Assembly: GCA_029880285.1 (NCBI GenBank)
Contig: JAOUOS010000028.1
Location: forward strand, 1-43,111
DNA from: Spirochaetia bacterium
GTDB taxonomy: Bacteria > Spirochaetota > Leptospiria > Turneriellales > JAOUOS01
Direction: 5' to 3'
DNA: 43,111 bases
Position numbers and translations under genes: made by a program
Shown: positions 8,321 to 16,705 of the stretch, piece by piece
Layout of the letters: every line of letters starts with the position of its first letter
How positions within the stretch are numbered: the first letter of the stretch is position 1
The notes under the pieces: generated by a model
What the model saw: only the letters and a program-made list of their open reading frames with translations
What the model was told of the DNA's origin: nothing
Databases searched by the model: none

Positions 8321-8345
8321 AAATTAAATTAAATTAAATTGGAGG
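8321..8345 (+). promoter_or_regulatory. (AAATT)4 tandem repeat followed by strong ribosome site
   Basis: Four perfect copies of AAATT occupy 8321-8340 and run straight into GGAGG (8341-8345), the ribosome site of the cytochrome c gene, 10 nt before its ATG. The repeat is in the transcribed leader or core promoter. Slippage would alter promoter or leader spacing but not the distance from ribosome site to ATG. Confidence 0.6.
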
Positions 8346-8355
8346 CAAACTACTA

Positions 8356-8847
8356 ATGAAAAAAATAAGTAAACTAAGCATAATTATAATATTTGCTTTT
8401 TTATTAAGTGTATCATGTAAAAAAGAAGGTATAGGTATAGGGCCCGTAGAATCTGTTGAACTTGGGGAAGCTATTGATGACGCTAAAGTTGAAAAAGGAG
8501 CGGCTACATTTAAGTTAAAATGTACCCCTTGTCATAAAATAACTGTTAAGCATGTAGGTCCTGTATTAAAAGATGTGACAACAAGACGTAAGCCAGAATG
8601 GATTATGAATATGATTTTAAATCCTGAAGAGATGATCGCCAAAGATCCTACTGCTAAAAAGTTATTATTAGAAAATAATATGATGAAAATGGTAAGAACC
8701 GGTATTTCACAAGATGAAGCAAGAGATATTCTTGAATTGTTTCGTAAAGTTGACGAAGGTAAAGAATTGCCAGATTATATAAAAAAACTTGACGAAACAC
8801 CAAAGCCGCCGGAAACTGCGGAACAGCCAGCTGCTGAAAAAAAATAA
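8356..8847 (+). CDS. Monohaem cytochrome c lipoprotein of the nos cluster
   Basis: A lipoprotein signal ends LLSVSC (Cys21), followed by a class I cytochrome c domain with one haem site CTPCH (C56, C59, H60), a GPVL segment after it and several Met residues (NNMMKMVRTGIS) that could supply the sixth ligand. The tail is a Pro/Glu/Ala/Lys-rich extension. It should sit membrane-anchored in the periplasm and probably hands electrons to the CuA site of NosZ, as proposed for c-type cytochromes encoded in clade II nos clusters; this role is inferred from position. It has a perfect GGAGG ribosome site. A 156-bp structured leader separates it from nosZ. Confidence 0.85.
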   Translation: MKKISKLSIIIIFAFLLSVSCKKEGIGIGPVESVELGEAIDDAKVEKGAATFKLKCTPCHKITVKHVGPVLKDVTTRRKPEWIMNMILNPEEMIAKDPTAKKLLLENNMMKMVRTGISQDEARDILELFRKVDEGKELPDYIKKLDETPKPPETAEQPAAEKK

Positions 8848-8848
8848 A

Positions 8849-8876
8849 TTTGTGAATATACATTTTAATTCACAAA
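8849..8876. repeat. Inverted repeat 1 between cytochrome c gene and nosZ
   Basis: TTTGTGAAT (8849-8857) and ATTCACAAA (8868-8876) are perfect 9-bp arms around a 10-nt loop, beginning just after the cytochrome stop codon. No T-run follows, so it is not a standard terminator; it could protect the 3' end of a processed cytochrome transcript or be a protein site. Confidence 0.55.
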
Positions 8877-8886
8877 GATGCGGCTG

Positions 8887-8913
8887 ATGATAAGTTAAAT
8901 AATAACTTATCAT
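8887..8913. repeat. Inverted repeat 2 between cytochrome c gene and nosZ
   Basis: ATGATAAGTT (8887-8896) and AACTTATCAT (8904-8913) are perfect 10-bp arms around a 7-nt loop. It is followed by GAAAAAG rather than T residues. It could be an operator or an RNA stem in the nosZ leader. Confidence 0.55.
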
Positions 8914-8932
8914 GAAAAAGCTTTAAAAAATG

Positions 8933-8990
8933 GAGTTTTTTATTAAATATTTTAGTTTTGAACTAAAAGTAAATTAGTATAAAAAAACTC
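8933..8990 (+). promoter_or_regulatory. Two-tier stem-loop directly before the nosZ ribosome site
   Basis: The outer stem pairs GAGTTTTTTAT (8933-8943) with ATAAAAAAACTC (8979-8990), 9 bp plus 2 beyond one bulged A. Inside it TTTTAGTT (8950-8957) and AACTAAAA (8961-8968) form a perfect 8-bp hairpin with a TTG loop. The outer stem ends one base before AGGAGG (8991-8996). Folding would place the ribosome site at the foot of the helix, which suggests control of translation or mRNA stability; this is inference. Confidence 0.5.
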
Positions 8991-9003
8991 AGGAGGAGAT
9001 TAA

Positions 9004-10941
9004 ATGAGAAATTTAAAAAATAATATCCGATTTAGCGGACTTCTGATTGTTTTTACTGCATCACTCTTTACGTCTTTTTGTGGACTAGGGGGCGGTAATG
9101 GTGCAAGCAGTAAATCTGGAGGCGCCTGGATAACACCACGATACATGGACGAAGTTTACGCGTTTATGTCTGGTGGTTACAGTGGTCAGGTTTCGATAAA
9201 CGGTATTCCTTCAGGAAGAATTATAAAACAGATACCTGTTTTTTCAGTATTTCCTGAGAATGGATATGGTTTTGATGAAGAAACTAAAGGCCTTTTGATG
9301 ACATCACAGGGTTTTTTACCATGGGATGATAGCCATCACCCTGTACTTTCATTAACAAATGGTATGCAGGATGGCCGTTGGTTGTTTATTAACGCGAATA
9401 ATACACCACGTATTGCCCGAATTGATTTAGACTGGTTTGAAACCAAAGAGATTATAGAGATACCTAATTCAGCAGGTAACCATGGTTCACCATATATTAC
9501 TGAAAATTCAGATTATGTTTTCGCGGCTACAAGATTTTCAGTACCCATACCTCAAAGAGATATTCCCATTGAGAGCATGAGTAAGGGTGAATTTAACGGT
9601 ACAATTACGATGGTTAAGCTTGATAAAGATGGCCATATGAGCATAGACTTGCAGGTAAGAGTACCCGCTTTTCATTATGATAAATCAGGTTGTGGTAAAG
9701 CTGTATCAAAAGACTGGTGCTTTTTTACATCGTATAATACTGAGCAAGCTTGGAAAATGATGGAAGCTGAAGCTTCACAAAATGATAAAGACTACATATT
9801 AGCCTTTAATTGGAAAGTAGCTCAGGGATGTATTAGTAAAGCTAAAACAGTTCCTGGTGTTCATTACAGAAACTATCATCCAGAAAATCAACCGGCTATT
9901 TCTGAAAAAAGAACTACCGTTAAAATGATAGACGCAAAAGATTGCCCAGGTTCTGTATACTATTTACCTACTCCTAAAAGCCCTCATGGTGTTGACGTGA
10001 GTCCTGATGGTGAGTTAATTGTAGGTTCAGGTAAGCTTTCTGCTCAAATAGCTGTTCATTCATTCAGCAAGCTACAAAAAGCAATTAATGACAAAGGCGC
10101 TATTGAAAAAACAATTGATGGTGTTCCTGTGTTAAAGTATGAAGCTACTTTATATGGCGAAGTTCAGAAAAAAGAAAAAGAAGCGGGCAAAGACTATCTT
10201 TGTTTAGGTCCTTTACATACTGAGTTCGACAATAAAGGCAGAGCTTATACTTCTTGTTTCTTAAGCAATAACATAATGGTTTGGGATAGAAAAACTCTTG
10301 ATGTTATTGAAGGCTTACAAACATGGTACAATATTGGTCACCTTTCTGTAGTTGGTGGTAATACTGTTAAACCATATGGTAAATATGTTATAGGTCTAGA
10401 TAAGCAAGCAAAAGATAGAATGTTGCCAGTTGGTCCAGAGCTTCATCATCTTGTTCAGCTATATGATATCTCTGGCGATAAAGGTGTTTTCTTAAATGAG
10501 TTCCCAACTATTGGTGAGCCTCATTACGCTCAAATGGCGCCTGCAGAACTATTAGCTAAAAAATCTAAAAAGTTTTATAACTTAAAAGACAACAAACATC
10601 CTCATGCTACTTTAACTGAAGATAAAGCAAGAGTTGAAAGAAAAGGTAAAGAAGTACATGCCTATGTAACAGCAACGCTCACTCACTTTAAGCCAGATAA
10701 AATTGAAGTGAAAAAAGGTGATACTGTTTATTTTCATGTTACAAACCTAACTCAAGAGTATGATATGCCGCACGGTTTTGCCGTATATGGCGCTGAGTTC
10801 CCTAACCTATTAGTTATGCCGGGACAAACAAAGTCAGCCATGTGGAAAGCCGATAATGTAGGTGTATATCCATTTTATTGTACAGACTTCTGTTCTGCTC
10901 TACACCAAGAGATGCAGAATTACATAAGAGTAAGTCCATAA
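9004..10941 (+). CDS. nosZ: Nitrous oxide reductase, Sec-dependent (clade II) type
   Basis: NosZ reduces N2O to N2 in the periplasm with two copper centres. The N-terminus has a plain hydrophobic signal without a twin-arginine motif, which marks the clade II form; a Cys at about 26 (TSFC) leaves open a lipid anchor. Seven histidines fit the CuZ ligands: H111 and H112 (DDSHHP), H160 (NHGSPY), H328 (SPHGVD), H405 (LHTEFD), H446 (IGHLSV) and H507 (EPHYAQ). The C-terminal cupredoxin domain has the CuA set: H590 (MPHGF), C626, C630, H634 and M637 in CTDFCSALHQEM. All key residues are present. The ribosome site is AGGAGG, 7 nt before the ATG. A terminator just after the gene suggests that nosZ is made in excess of its maturation genes. 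Confidence 0.97.
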   Translation: MRNLKNNIRFSGLLIVFTASLFTSFCGLGGGNGASSKSGGAWITPRYMDEVYAFMSGGYSGQVSINGIPSGRIIKQIPVFSVFPENGYGFDEETKGLLMTSQGFLPWDDSHHPVLSLTNGMQDGRWLFINANNTPRIARIDLDWFETKEIIEIPNSAGNHGSPYITENSDYVFAATRFSVPIPQRDIPIESMSKGEFNGTITMVKLDKDGHMSIDLQVRVPAFHYDKSGCGKAVSKDWCFFTSYNTEQAWKMMEAEASQNDKDYILAFNWKVAQGCISKAKTVPGVHYRNYHPENQPAISEKRTTVKMIDAKDCPGSVYYLPTPKSPHGVDVSPDGELIVGSGKLSAQIAVHSFSKLQKAINDKGAIEKTIDGVPVLKYEATLYGEVQKKEKEAGKDYLCLGPLHTEFDNKGRAYTSCFLSNNIMVWDRKTLDVIEGLQTWYNIGHLSVVGGNTVKPYGKYVIGLDKQAKDRMLPVGPELHHLVQLYDISGDKGVFLNEFPTIGEPHYAQMAPAELLAKKSKKFYNLKDNKHPHATLTEDKARVERKGKEVHAYVTATLTHFKPDKIEVKKGDTVYFHVTNLTQEYDMPHGFAVYGAEFPNLLVMPGQTKSAMWKADNVGVYPFYCTDFCSALHQEMQNYIRVSP

Positions 10942-10951
10942 CAATATTATT

Positions 10952-10984
10952 AAAAAGCCAGAGAATTTTCTCTGGCTTTTTTTT
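10952..10984 (+). terminator. Rho-independent terminator after nosZ
   Basis: AAAAAGCCAGAGA (10952-10964) pairs perfectly with TCTCTGGCTTTTT (10969-10981) around an ATTT loop, and the T-run continues to 10984. As nosBLDFY follow on the same strand, it probably acts as a partial terminator that lowers their transcription relative to nosZ, unless an unseen promoter lies in 10985-11046. Confidence 0.88.
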
Positions 10985-11046
10985 CGCAATATCAATATAT
11001 TAGAATAAATTAATTTTTTAATTAAACAAGAGGAGTTTATCGGCTT

Positions 11047-11640
11047 ATGAATGAAAATATATTACAAAAACACAAATATTTCGTTCTTTTATCTGTGCCA
11101 ATTATGATTTCGGTATATTTTGTTCCACTTTGGATTATTATAATGGGCGGAGTTCAGTTTCCTGATCCTTTAGAAATGTTATTATATGTTTATGATATAG
11201 TAGGCGGAGAAGAATGGAATATTTATACAATAAATGATTTTAATCATTATGTAGGTATGGGTAAAATAAATGCCGAAGCAATGCCAGAATTAAAATATAT
11301 GCCATGGATTTTAGGTTATATAATTCTTTTTTCAGTTATTACATTTTTTCATAGTAAGGTTTACATGGTACTTATTCAATTGGCTCATTTAACTTTAGCA
11401 GGTTTAGCGGGTATGGTTGATTTTTACCTTTGGCTTTATAAATATGGTAAAAATATGGATACAACAGCACCCTTATATAATAAGGTATTTGATTACCAGC
11501 CTCCCTTATTTGCTTGTAAACAAATTATGAACGTTAGACCATGTAGCTGGCCGCATATAGGAACATTTATTATGCTTGGTGTTGCAGGCATTTTTATTTA
11601 TATTGCCTATAAAGAAAGAGAATTGCATTTGAAAAAATAA
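11047..11640 (+). CDS. nosB: NosB-like membrane protein
   Basis: This 197-residue protein has about four membrane segments (about 11-33, 86-103, 106-130 and 172-187). The soluble loops contain a conserved-looking DFNHYVGMGKIN (residues 64-75) and two cysteines (C157 and C166 in FACKQIMNVRPC). A membrane protein of this size directly after nosZ is the usual mark of clade II clusters, where it is called NosB; its exact role is unknown, though the His and Cys residues would suit metal or redox handling. The symbol rests mainly on position and architecture. An AGGAG ribosome site precedes the ATG. The gap to nosL is 26 bp. Confidence 0.72.
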   Translation: MNENILQKHKYFVLLSVPIMISVYFVPLWIIIMGGVQFPDPLEMLLYVYDIVGGEEWNIYTINDFNHYVGMGKINAEAMPELKYMPWILGYIILFSVITFFHSKVYMVLIQLAHLTLAGLAGMVDFYLWLYKYGKNMDTTAPLYNKVFDYQPPLFACKQIMNVRPCSWPHIGTFIMLGVAGIFIYIAYKERELHLKK

Positions 11641-11666
11641 GTTTTGATTTTTTCTATTAGATTTTT

Positions 11667-12134
11667 ATGAAAAAAAGTTTACTTTACTTAGTATATAGTA
11701 TATTTTTTTTCTCTTGTTCATCAAATGAACCTATTGAAATAAAGCCCGGCGATAAAAAATGTGAATATTGTTTGATGGGAATTGTTGATATGCGTTTTGA
11801 CGCTCAAATAAAAACACATAAGCATAAATCATATTTTTTTGATAGCATAGAATGCGCAGTAGCATGGAAAATTAAAAACAAGAACAGTGTAAAAAAAATA
11901 TGGGTAACTGATTATTATAAGTTTAATGAATCAATAAAAAAATATATTGATGGCGAGAAAGCTTATTATCTTCAATCTGAGAATAGGCCTTCTCCCATGG
12001 GTGCTTATTTGTCTTCGTATAAAGATAACTCTTTGCTTCAAAACGCAATAGAAGAAACAAAGGGCAAATCTTTTGACTATTTAGAAGTTGAAACATATAT
12101 AAATACCAAATGGGGATACTTTAATAAAAAATAG
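11667..12134 (+). CDS. nosL: Copper-binding lipoprotein NosL
   Basis: NosL is an outer- or periplasm-facing lipoprotein that binds Cu(I) and supplies copper for assembly of the NosZ CuZ site. The signal peptide ends FFFSC (Cys17). The NosL signature follows in CEYCLMGIVDMRF (C32, C35, M37), with further family-like segments SYFFDSIECAVAWK and the late RPSPMGAYLSSY. The length is typical of the family. It lies between nosB and nosD, as in many nos clusters, and is presumably cotranscribed with them. Confidence 0.9.
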   Translation: MKKSLLYLVYSIFFFSCSSNEPIEIKPGDKKCEYCLMGIVDMRFDAQIKTHKHKSYFFDSIECAVAWKIKNKNSVKKIWVTDYYKFNESIKKYIDGEKAYYLQSENRPSPMGAYLSSYKDNSLLQNAIEETKGKSFDYLEVETYINTKWGYFNKK

Positions 12135-12172
12135 TTTTACGCCATGTCTAATTTATTCTTTACTATCTTTAT

Positions 12173-13453
12173 ATGCTTTGTAAAATCAAAATTATAATAT
12201 TTTACGTAGTTATAATTTTAAATCTATTTTCTTTTAATACCATACAAGCAAAAGACATAAAAATCTGTGATAATTGTGAAATAAAATCAATTACAAAGGC
12301 CATTAATCTTGCGGAAAATGGAGATATTTTAATTATTAATGGCGGTTATTATAAAGAATCTCCCATTGTTATTGATAAATCTATAACAGTGAAAGGTGTT
12401 GGCTTCCCTGTTATAGATGGTGAAAAAAAAGAATCAGTTATTAAAATTATATCTGATAATGTTATTATTGATTCATTATTTATAATTAATGGTGGCAGAA
12501 ACCAGTTAAATATAGTAGGGGGAATACATACCTTTGAGGTGAACAATTGTGTAATAAAAAACAGTTTGTTCAAAAATAATAATTTTGCCATATATTTAGG
12601 TAAAGTAAACAATTGTCTAGTTGAAAATAATTTAATATTAGGTACGAATGAAAAAAGTGAAGTTTTATCTGGCAATGGAGTACACTCATGGTATTCAAAT
12701 AATATTAAAATAAAAAAAAATATTATAAGAGGCCACAGAGATGGTTTATATCTTGAATCTTCAGAAGAAACCGAAATAACAGATAATTATAGTTTAAATA
12801 ATAATAGGTATGGATTACATTTTATGTTTTGCCATGGGAGCATTTTGAAAAATAATCGTTTTTCTGACAATTCAGCAGGAGTGGTAATTATGTATACTTA
12901 TAGGGTAGAAGCTCTTGAAAATATTTTTCAAAATAATGAAAGAAAAGGTTCTTTAGGAATCTTAATAAAAGATATAGGTGATAGCGTTTTTAAAAAGAAT
13001 AAATTTTATAAAACAACCAGAGCCCTGGTAATGGATAATTCGAACAGAAATCACTTTGAAGAAAATATATTTTATTTTAACGGTATATCGTTAATTGTTT
13101 TAGGCAGCTGCGATAGCAATAAATTTATAAATAATAATTTTTTATTTAACTTTTTTGATGTAATGTCCAGTGCATATCAGAATTTAAATAATTTTACAGA
13201 AAATTATTGGAGCAGGTATCAGGGGTATGATTTAGATTTTGACGGCATTGGTGATAAACCGTTTCACCCTATGCAGTATTTCGGTTATTTAGTTTCAAAT
13301 TATTCAGAATTAAGTGTATTATTATTATCTCCCATTATAGAGTTTTTAGAAGTAGCAGAGCGAGCTTTTCCTGTTATAACACCTATTAATTTGGTTGACA
13401 ATAGGCCTCGTATGAAAGCAACTGCTTATGCTAAAGAGGTCGAAAATTTATAA
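12173..13453 (+). CDS. nosD: Periplasmic beta-helix maturation protein NosD
   Basis: NosD is the periplasmic partner of the NosFY ABC machine needed to assemble the copper-sulfide centre of NosZ. The N-terminus is a signal peptide (ending about residue 27, NTIQAKD). Repeats of a right-handed parallel beta-helix (CASH type) follow: NGGYYKESPIVIDKSITVKG (residues 57-76), then many turns rich in Asn such as NCVIKNSLFKNN, HGSILKNNRFSDNSAG and YWSRYQGYDLDFDGIGDKP. The last segment is characteristic of NosD and has a calcium-loop look. At 426 residues it is the normal length. It ends 4 bp before the chosen start of nosF. Confidence 0.92.
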   Translation: MLCKIKIIIFYVVIILNLFSFNTIQAKDIKICDNCEIKSITKAINLAENGDILIINGGYYKESPIVIDKSITVKGVGFPVIDGEKKESVIKIISDNVIIDSLFIINGGRNQLNIVGGIHTFEVNNCVIKNSLFKNNNFAIYLGKVNNCLVENNLILGTNEKSEVLSGNGVHSWYSNNIKIKKNIIRGHRDGLYLESSEETEITDNYSLNNNRYGLHFMFCHGSILKNNRFSDNSAGVVIMYTYRVEALENIFQNNERKGSLGILIKDIGDSVFKKNKFYKTTRALVMDNSNRNHFEENIFYFNGISLIVLGSCDSNKFINNNFLFNFFDVMSSAYQNLNNFTENYWSRYQGYDLDFDGIGDKPFHPMQYFGYLVSNYSELSVLLLSPIIEFLEVAERAFPVITPINLVDNRPRMKATAYAKEVENL

Positions 13454-13457
13454 AAGT

Positions 13458-14168
13458 ATGATTGAATTTATAAATGTAAAAAAAACTTATGGAAATCATG
13501 TTGCTTTATATGATATTAATTTAAAAATTAATAGCGGTTTAATTTTTGCGTTATTAGGTCCCAATGGTTCTGGAAAAACAACACTTTTAAGAAGTTTAAT
13601 GGGACTTGCGCCTCTTCAGGATAAAAGTGAAATATTAGTTAATAAAAATTCTATTAGAAAATCTTTTACTTATAGAGATGAGATCGGATATATGCCGCAA
13701 ATTCCATCTTTTCCTAGAAATTTAAAAGTAAAAGAAATAATTGAATTTCTAATAAATTTAACTAACAAAAAAGCATTATATTTGAATAAAATAAAATCTG
13801 ATTTAGGTATTAATTCTTTTGCTGATAAACAGTTTGGTACTTTATCTCAGGGGATGAAGCAAAAAGTGAATATTTTACAATGCTTTATGTATGATCATAA
13901 TATAATAGTTATTGATGAGCCAGCAGCAGGTCTCGATCCGCAAAATGCTTACTATTTAAAAAATCTTTTAAGAGAAAGGAAGAAAAGAGGTAATACAATT
14001 TTGTTTACAACACATATAATGGCTGAAGTTGAAGAAATTGCTGACGAAATGACAGTATTAGTTGACGGTAAAATTAGTGTATTTGATAAGCCTAAGGTTT
14101 TTATTAAAAAGCAAAAAGCCAAAAGTTTAGAAGATGCGCTTGTAAAATATTGGATAAAACAAAATTAA
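13458..14168 (+). CDS. nosF: ABC transporter ATPase NosF
   Basis: This is the cytoplasmic ATPase of the NosDFY complex. Motifs in order: Walker A GPNGSGKTT (residues 34-42), a Q-loop (YMPQIPSF), signature LSQGMKQKV, Walker B with IIVIDEPAAGLDP, and H-loop THIMAEVEEIADE. I start at the ATG at 13458 because MIEFINVKKTYG is the typical first beta-strand of an ABC ATPase; an ATG at 13428, inside the nosD end, is possible but has no ribosome site. Its stop is followed 11 nt later by the nosY ATG. Sequence alone does not separate NosF from other ABC ATPases, but the neighbours do. Confidence 0.92.
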   Translation: MIEFINVKKTYGNHVALYDINLKINSGLIFALLGPNGSGKTTLLRSLMGLAPLQDKSEILVNKNSIRKSFTYRDEIGYMPQIPSFPRNLKVKEIIEFLINLTNKKALYLNKIKSDLGINSFADKQFGTLSQGMKQKVNILQCFMYDHNIIVIDEPAAGLDPQNAYYLKNLLRERKKRGNTILFTTHIMAEVEEIADEMTVLVDGKISVFDKPKVFIKKQKAKSLEDALVKYWIKQN

Positions 14169-14179
14169 TAAATATATTT

Positions 14180-15043
14180 ATGAGAGATATAGCAGTATTA
14201 AAAGTTATGAACTTTGTTAAAGTAAAAGAAAAATTTTCTGGTATGACCAGCCATCCATTCTTTATAATTTTTAAATTTGAAATTAAAGAAAATATTAGAA
14301 ATAAATGGCTGATGATTTATGGTATATCATTTTTTTTGTTTAGTTCATTAATTATGTATTCAGGTTCAGATACACCTCTTAAGGCTGTAGCAAGCGAATT
14401 GAGCTTTCTTTTATTAATAGTTCCTTTATTCTCATTAATTTTCGGAGCAATTTCTTTTTCAGAATCTTTCCCTTTTATGGAGGTCATCTTAGCTAGAAAA
14501 ATTACAAGAGTATCTCTATATTTTGGAAAATATGCGGGTTTATGCGGCGGCTTGATTATCAGTTTTTCTGCGGCCATGACATTGAGCGCTATATTATTTT
14601 TTCCTGCTGAGACCGGCGGTATAAAATCTTTTTCGTTTATGCTTTTTTTAGGTATAATACTAATATTTGTATTTTCAGCTTTTTCACTTTTTTTAGCGAA
14701 TTATTTAGAAAAAAAAGAAACTCTAATAGGGGTAATGCTTTTATTTTGGTTTTATTTTTATATATTGTATGATTTGTTAATACTTTCCATAGGTTCATTG
14801 TTTGGAGATTATCCCATAGAGCCCGCCTTATTTATTATGATAATGCTTAATCCTATTGATATTGTTAGAGTTATATTACTGCTTCATCTTGATATTACAA
14901 CTTTATTAGGGTTCACTTCTGCTTTTTTTCAAAAATATCTAGGCAGTAAATTAGGTATTTATATTAGTTTCTCAATGATAATGCTATGGATTGTATTGCC
15001 TCTATACTTTGGTTTTAGAAAGTTTAAGCATAGAGAAATTTAA
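14180..15043 (+). CDS. nosY: ABC permease NosY
   Basis: This integral membrane protein has about six hydrophobic spans (starting near residues 45, 72, 118, 151, 186 and 258), the ABC-2 type architecture of NosY, which together with NosF and NosD delivers sulfur or a related species for CuZ assembly. Typical features are the PFFIIFKFEIKENIRNKW entry helix and LNPIDIVRVILLL in the second half. The start is uncertain: ATG at 14180 follows the nosF stop by 11 nt, while a TTG at 14150 would overlap nosF; none has a strong ribosome site. It is the last nos gene. No nosX, nosG, nosH or nosR follows. Confidence 0.88.
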   Translation: MRDIAVLKVMNFVKVKEKFSGMTSHPFFIIFKFEIKENIRNKWLMIYGISFFLFSSLIMYSGSDTPLKAVASELSFLLLIVPLFSLIFGAISFSESFPFMEVILARKITRVSLYFGKYAGLCGGLIISFSAAMTLSAILFFPAETGGIKSFSFMLFLGIILIFVFSAFSLFLANYLEKKETLIGVMLLFWFYFYILYDLLILSIGSLFGDYPIEPALFIMIMLNPIDIVRVILLLHLDITTLLGFTSAFFQKYLGSKLGIYISFSMIMLWIVLPLYFGFRKFKHREI

Positions 15044-15081
15044 GGAACCTATTTGTATAATAAATTAACAAAGTAAAACAT

Positions 15082-15570
15082 ATGGCAGAAAGTTCTTTTG
15101 ATATAGTTTCAGAAATTAATATGCAAGAAATAACTAACGCCGTTGATCAGGCAAAACGCGAAATCGCAAATAGATTTGATTTCAAAGGGAGTAAATCTGA
15201 TTTAACGTTATTAAAAGAAGAACTTGTTTTATTATCTGATGACGAAGGTAAAATGAAACAACTGCAAGATGTATTTGACAGCAAGCTTATTAAAAGAGGC
15301 ATACCTCTTAAAGCTTTACAATACGGCAATATTGAACAATCTGCGGGACAAGCAGTAAGAAAAAAAGCAACTTTTGTTTCTGGTTTGCCTGATGATGTAA
15401 TAAAAAAAATAAATAAACTTATAAAAGACTCAAAAATAAAAGTTAAAACACAGGTAATGGATAAAAAAATTAGGGTCACGGGTAAATCTAGAGATGATTT
15501 ACAGCAGATAATTTCACTATTAAAAGAAAATGATTTGCCTGTTCCTCTTCAGTTTGTTAATTATAAATAA
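15082..15570 (+). CDS. yajQ: YajQ-family nucleotide-binding protein
   Basis: This 162-residue cytoplasmic protein has two ferredoxin-like halves. Family marks are SSFDIVSEINMQEITNAVDQ (residues 4-23), the NRFDFKGSKSD segment, the central VFDSKLIKRGIPLKAL and the second-half VRVTGKSRDDLQ-type strand (here IRVTGKSRDDLQQII). The family binds nucleotides, and one member in Xanthomonas was reported to bind cyclic di-GMP; the role here is not known. It sits 38 bp after nosY on the same strand, but this looks like chance adjacency to a housekeeping gene. It converges on prfB with only 4 bp between stops. Confidence 0.93.
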   Translation: MAESSFDIVSEINMQEITNAVDQAKREIANRFDFKGSKSDLTLLKEELVLLSDDEGKMKQLQDVFDSKLIKRGIPLKALQYGNIEQSAGQAVRKKATFVSGLPDDVIKKINKLIKDSKIKVKTQVMDKKIRVTGKSRDDLQQIISLLKENDLPVPLQFVNYK

Positions 15571-15574
15571 TAAT

Positions 15575-16705
15575 TTAATTTTTCGCTGCTGCTGCTATTT
15601 TTCTTAAATACGCGTCAATAAACGGATCAAAGTCTCCATCCATTACGGCTTGAATATTTCCGGTTTCGTAACCAGTTCTAAGGTCTTTAACTAGATTATA
15701 AGGATGAAAAACATAAGATCTAATTTGATTTCCCCATGAGATATCTTTTCTTTCACCTGATTTTGATTCAATTTCTTTTTGTTTTTCTTCCTGAGCTTTT
15801 TCATATAGTCTTGCTTTTAATAATTTCATTGCGGTTGCTCTATTTTTAATTTGACTTCGTTCATTTTGACAGGCTACAACAGTATCAGTTGGAATATGCG
15901 TTATTCGAACAGCAGAGTCAGTTTTATTAACATGCTGCCCTCCTGCTCCGCTTGAGCGGTATGTATCAATGCGTAAATCTTTTTCATTTATTTCTATTTC
16001 TATATCTTCACTCAATTCTGGGCTTACATGTACAGAAGCAAAAGAGGTGTGTCTTCTCTTGTTAGAATCAAAAGGAGAAATTCTTACTAAACGATGAATT
16101 CCGTTTTCAGCTTTTAAATAACCATAAGCATTTAATCCTTTAATTAAAATAGTAACGTTTTTAATGCCTGCTTCTTCTCCTTCTAAATAGTCAATTATTT
16201 CAACTGAAAAACCTTTTTCTTCGGCCCATCTTAGATATGCTCTATATAGCATATCTGACCAATCTTGAGATTCCGTACCGCCTGCACCCGGATGTATGTT
16301 TAAAAATGCATTTAAATTGTCATCTTGACCAGAAAGCAAGCTTAAAAGCTCTAATTCTGAGAAATCATTTTTTAATTTAAAAAATTTTAATTGTAATTCG
16401 CTGAGCATATTTTCTTCTTTTTCGAGAATTGCTATTTCAATATATTCTGTTAGGTCATTAATTTGTTTTTTAAGCTTATTCCATCCTTCTAGCTTTCTCT
16501 CTAAGGTTGCATTCTTTGTCTGTAAAGATTTTATTTCATCTCGATTTGTGTCATTGCTCCAAATTGCAGGATCTTCTAATTTTAAACGTGTTTCATTTAA
16601 TTCATCTTCTTCTTTTTGAATATTCAAAGATTTATATAATTCATCTATTTCTATTTTAAATTCATGTATATCTGATTCTAATTCTTTAAGTGATTGATAA
16701 CTCAT
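15575..16705 (-). CDS. prfB: Peptide chain release factor 2
   Basis: RF2 releases the peptide at UGA and UAA. The stop-codon-reading tripeptide SPF is at residues 210-212 ([15 protein letters not shown]) and the catalytic GGQ at 255-257 ([12 protein letters not shown]). The N-terminal coiled-coil domain is complete. The reading frame is continuous from the ATG at 16705, so this copy does not need the +1 programmed frameshift found near codon 25 in Escherichia coli and many other bacteria; the aligned position here is S26-L27-N28. It is divergent from the ATP-grasp gene across a 218-bp AT-rich gap in which I see no clear site. Confidence 0.95.
   Translation of the reverse strand: MSYQSLKELESDIHEFKIEIDELYKSLNIQKEEDELNETRLKLEDPAIWSNDTNRDEIKSLQTKNATLERKLEGWNKLKKQINDLTEYIEIAILEKEENMLSELQLKFFKLKNDFSELELLSLLSGQDDNLNAFLNIHPGAGGTESQDWSDMLYRAYLRWAEEKGFSVEIIDYLEGEEAGIKNVTILIKGLNAYGYLKAENGIHRLVRISPFDSNKRRHTSFASVHVSPELSEDIEIEINEKDLRIDTYRSSGAGGQHVNKTDSAVRITHIPTDTVVACQNERSQIKNRATAMKLLKARLYEKAQEEKQKEIESKSGERKDISWGNQIRSYVFHPYNLVKDLRTGYETGNIQAVMDGDFDPFIDAYLRKIAAAAKN

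Noticed and set aside
8849..8876. CRP site made of TGTGA and TCACA
   Set aside because: The half-sites are separated by 14 bp instead of 6, so it cannot be a normal CRP operator; it is better described as a hairpin.
16624..16629. CTTTGA in prfB at the exact position of the RF2 programmed frameshift, as a possible fossil of it
   Set aside because: The hexamer is out of phase with the coding frame, and the frames before and after it are not related by the one-base shift that loss of the site would leave; there is also no upstream Shine-Dalgarno-like stimulator. Probably coincidence.
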